7,886 nucleotides of DNA, from the NCBI GenBank assembly GCA_010025655.1, contig RGSV01000047.1, positions 1 to 7,886 on the forward strand. Reading direction: 5' to 3'. Source of the stretch: Acidimicrobiia bacterium. Its GTDB lineage: Bacteria; Actinomycetota; Acidimicrobiia; Acidimicrobiales; Ilumatobacteraceae. Numbering within the stretch: position 1 is the first letter of the stretch; every line of letters begins with the position of its first letter. The position numbers and the translations under genes are program-made. The notes under the pieces were generated by a model. The model was not told where the DNA came from, searched no databases, and saw only the letters and a list, made by a program, of their open reading frames with translations. Positions 7,814 through 7,886 of the stretch are shown here, one piece after another.

Positions 7814-7886
7814 TGGCCGCCATTGTGCTCGATGCGCTGCGGAGATTGCGCTCAACCGCGGTGCGTGACGCGCGCGATGGCGTGAT
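7814..7886 (-). repeat. Inverted repeat, right arm (fold-back at window end)
   Basis: An exact reverse complement of 7364-7436, separated from it by 377 bases and running to the last base of the window. On the plus strand it reads as part of the transporter (A-A-I-V-L-D-A-L), which is the opposite direction to the resident gene. The junction at 7813/7814 cuts off the transporter's 5' end. It is more like a fold-back artefact than a mobile-element terminus. Confidence 0.95.

Noticed and set aside
7364..7886. The inverted repeat as the ends of an insertion sequence or an invertible promoter segment
   Set aside because: The 377 bases between arms are ordinary chromate-transporter coding sequence; there is no transposase or recombinase gene, no target-site duplication visible, and one arm lies inside a conserved coding region.

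Overview
The window is a gene-dense, GC-rich bacterial segment. It has short intergenic gaps, Shine-Dalgarno sites on one operon and a possible leaderless start on the other. The protein families (CoA-acylating semialdehyde dehydrogenase, dihydropyrimidinase with a nitrilase-type ureidopropionase, a mycobacterial-style long arylsulfatase) would fit an aerobic actinobacterium, perhaps an aquatic Acidimicrobiia-like lineage. That placement is an inference from protein flavour only; there is no rRNA or other marker here.

Left half, minus strand (1-3075): a tight three-gene operon reading right to left. It encodes beta-ureidopropionase (2230-3075), dihydropyrimidinase (783-2207) and a CoA-acylating (methyl)malonate-semialdehyde dehydrogenase (761 leftward, cut by the window edge). 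Gaps are 22 and 21 bases, and each gene has a good ribosome binding site. Together they cover most of reductive pyrimidine breakdown: dihydrouracil or dihydrothymine to N-carbamoyl-beta-amino acid, then to beta-alanine (or beta-aminoisobutyrate), and after a transamination whose gene is not in view, semialdehyde to acetyl-CoA or propionyl-CoA.

Centre, plus strand (3205-6680): two alkaline-phosphatase-superfamily hydrolases, both with a formylglycine-type C-S-P-x-R active-site motif, divergent from the pyrimidine operon and joined by a one-base TAATG stop/start overlap. The first is a long arylsulfatase with all catalytic residues. It appears to lack, in frame, about 100 or more residues that normally link the sulfatase core to its C-terminal beta-sandwich. 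The second is closest to phosphonate monoester hydrolase / arylsulfatase enzymes. Neither shows a signal peptide.

Right end, minus strand (6709-7782 and a little beyond): a two-domain ChrA-type chromate transporter, convergent with the sulfatase pair. Its 5' end is damaged. The last 73 bases of the window (7814-7886) are an exact reverse complement of 7364-7436, inside the same gene, so the DNA folds back on itself exactly where the transporter's true start should be. This is most likely an assembly or amplification artefact at a contig end, and it should be resolved before the transporter's N-terminus is trusted.

I found no tRNA, rRNA, CRISPR array, transposase or recognisable intrinsic terminator.
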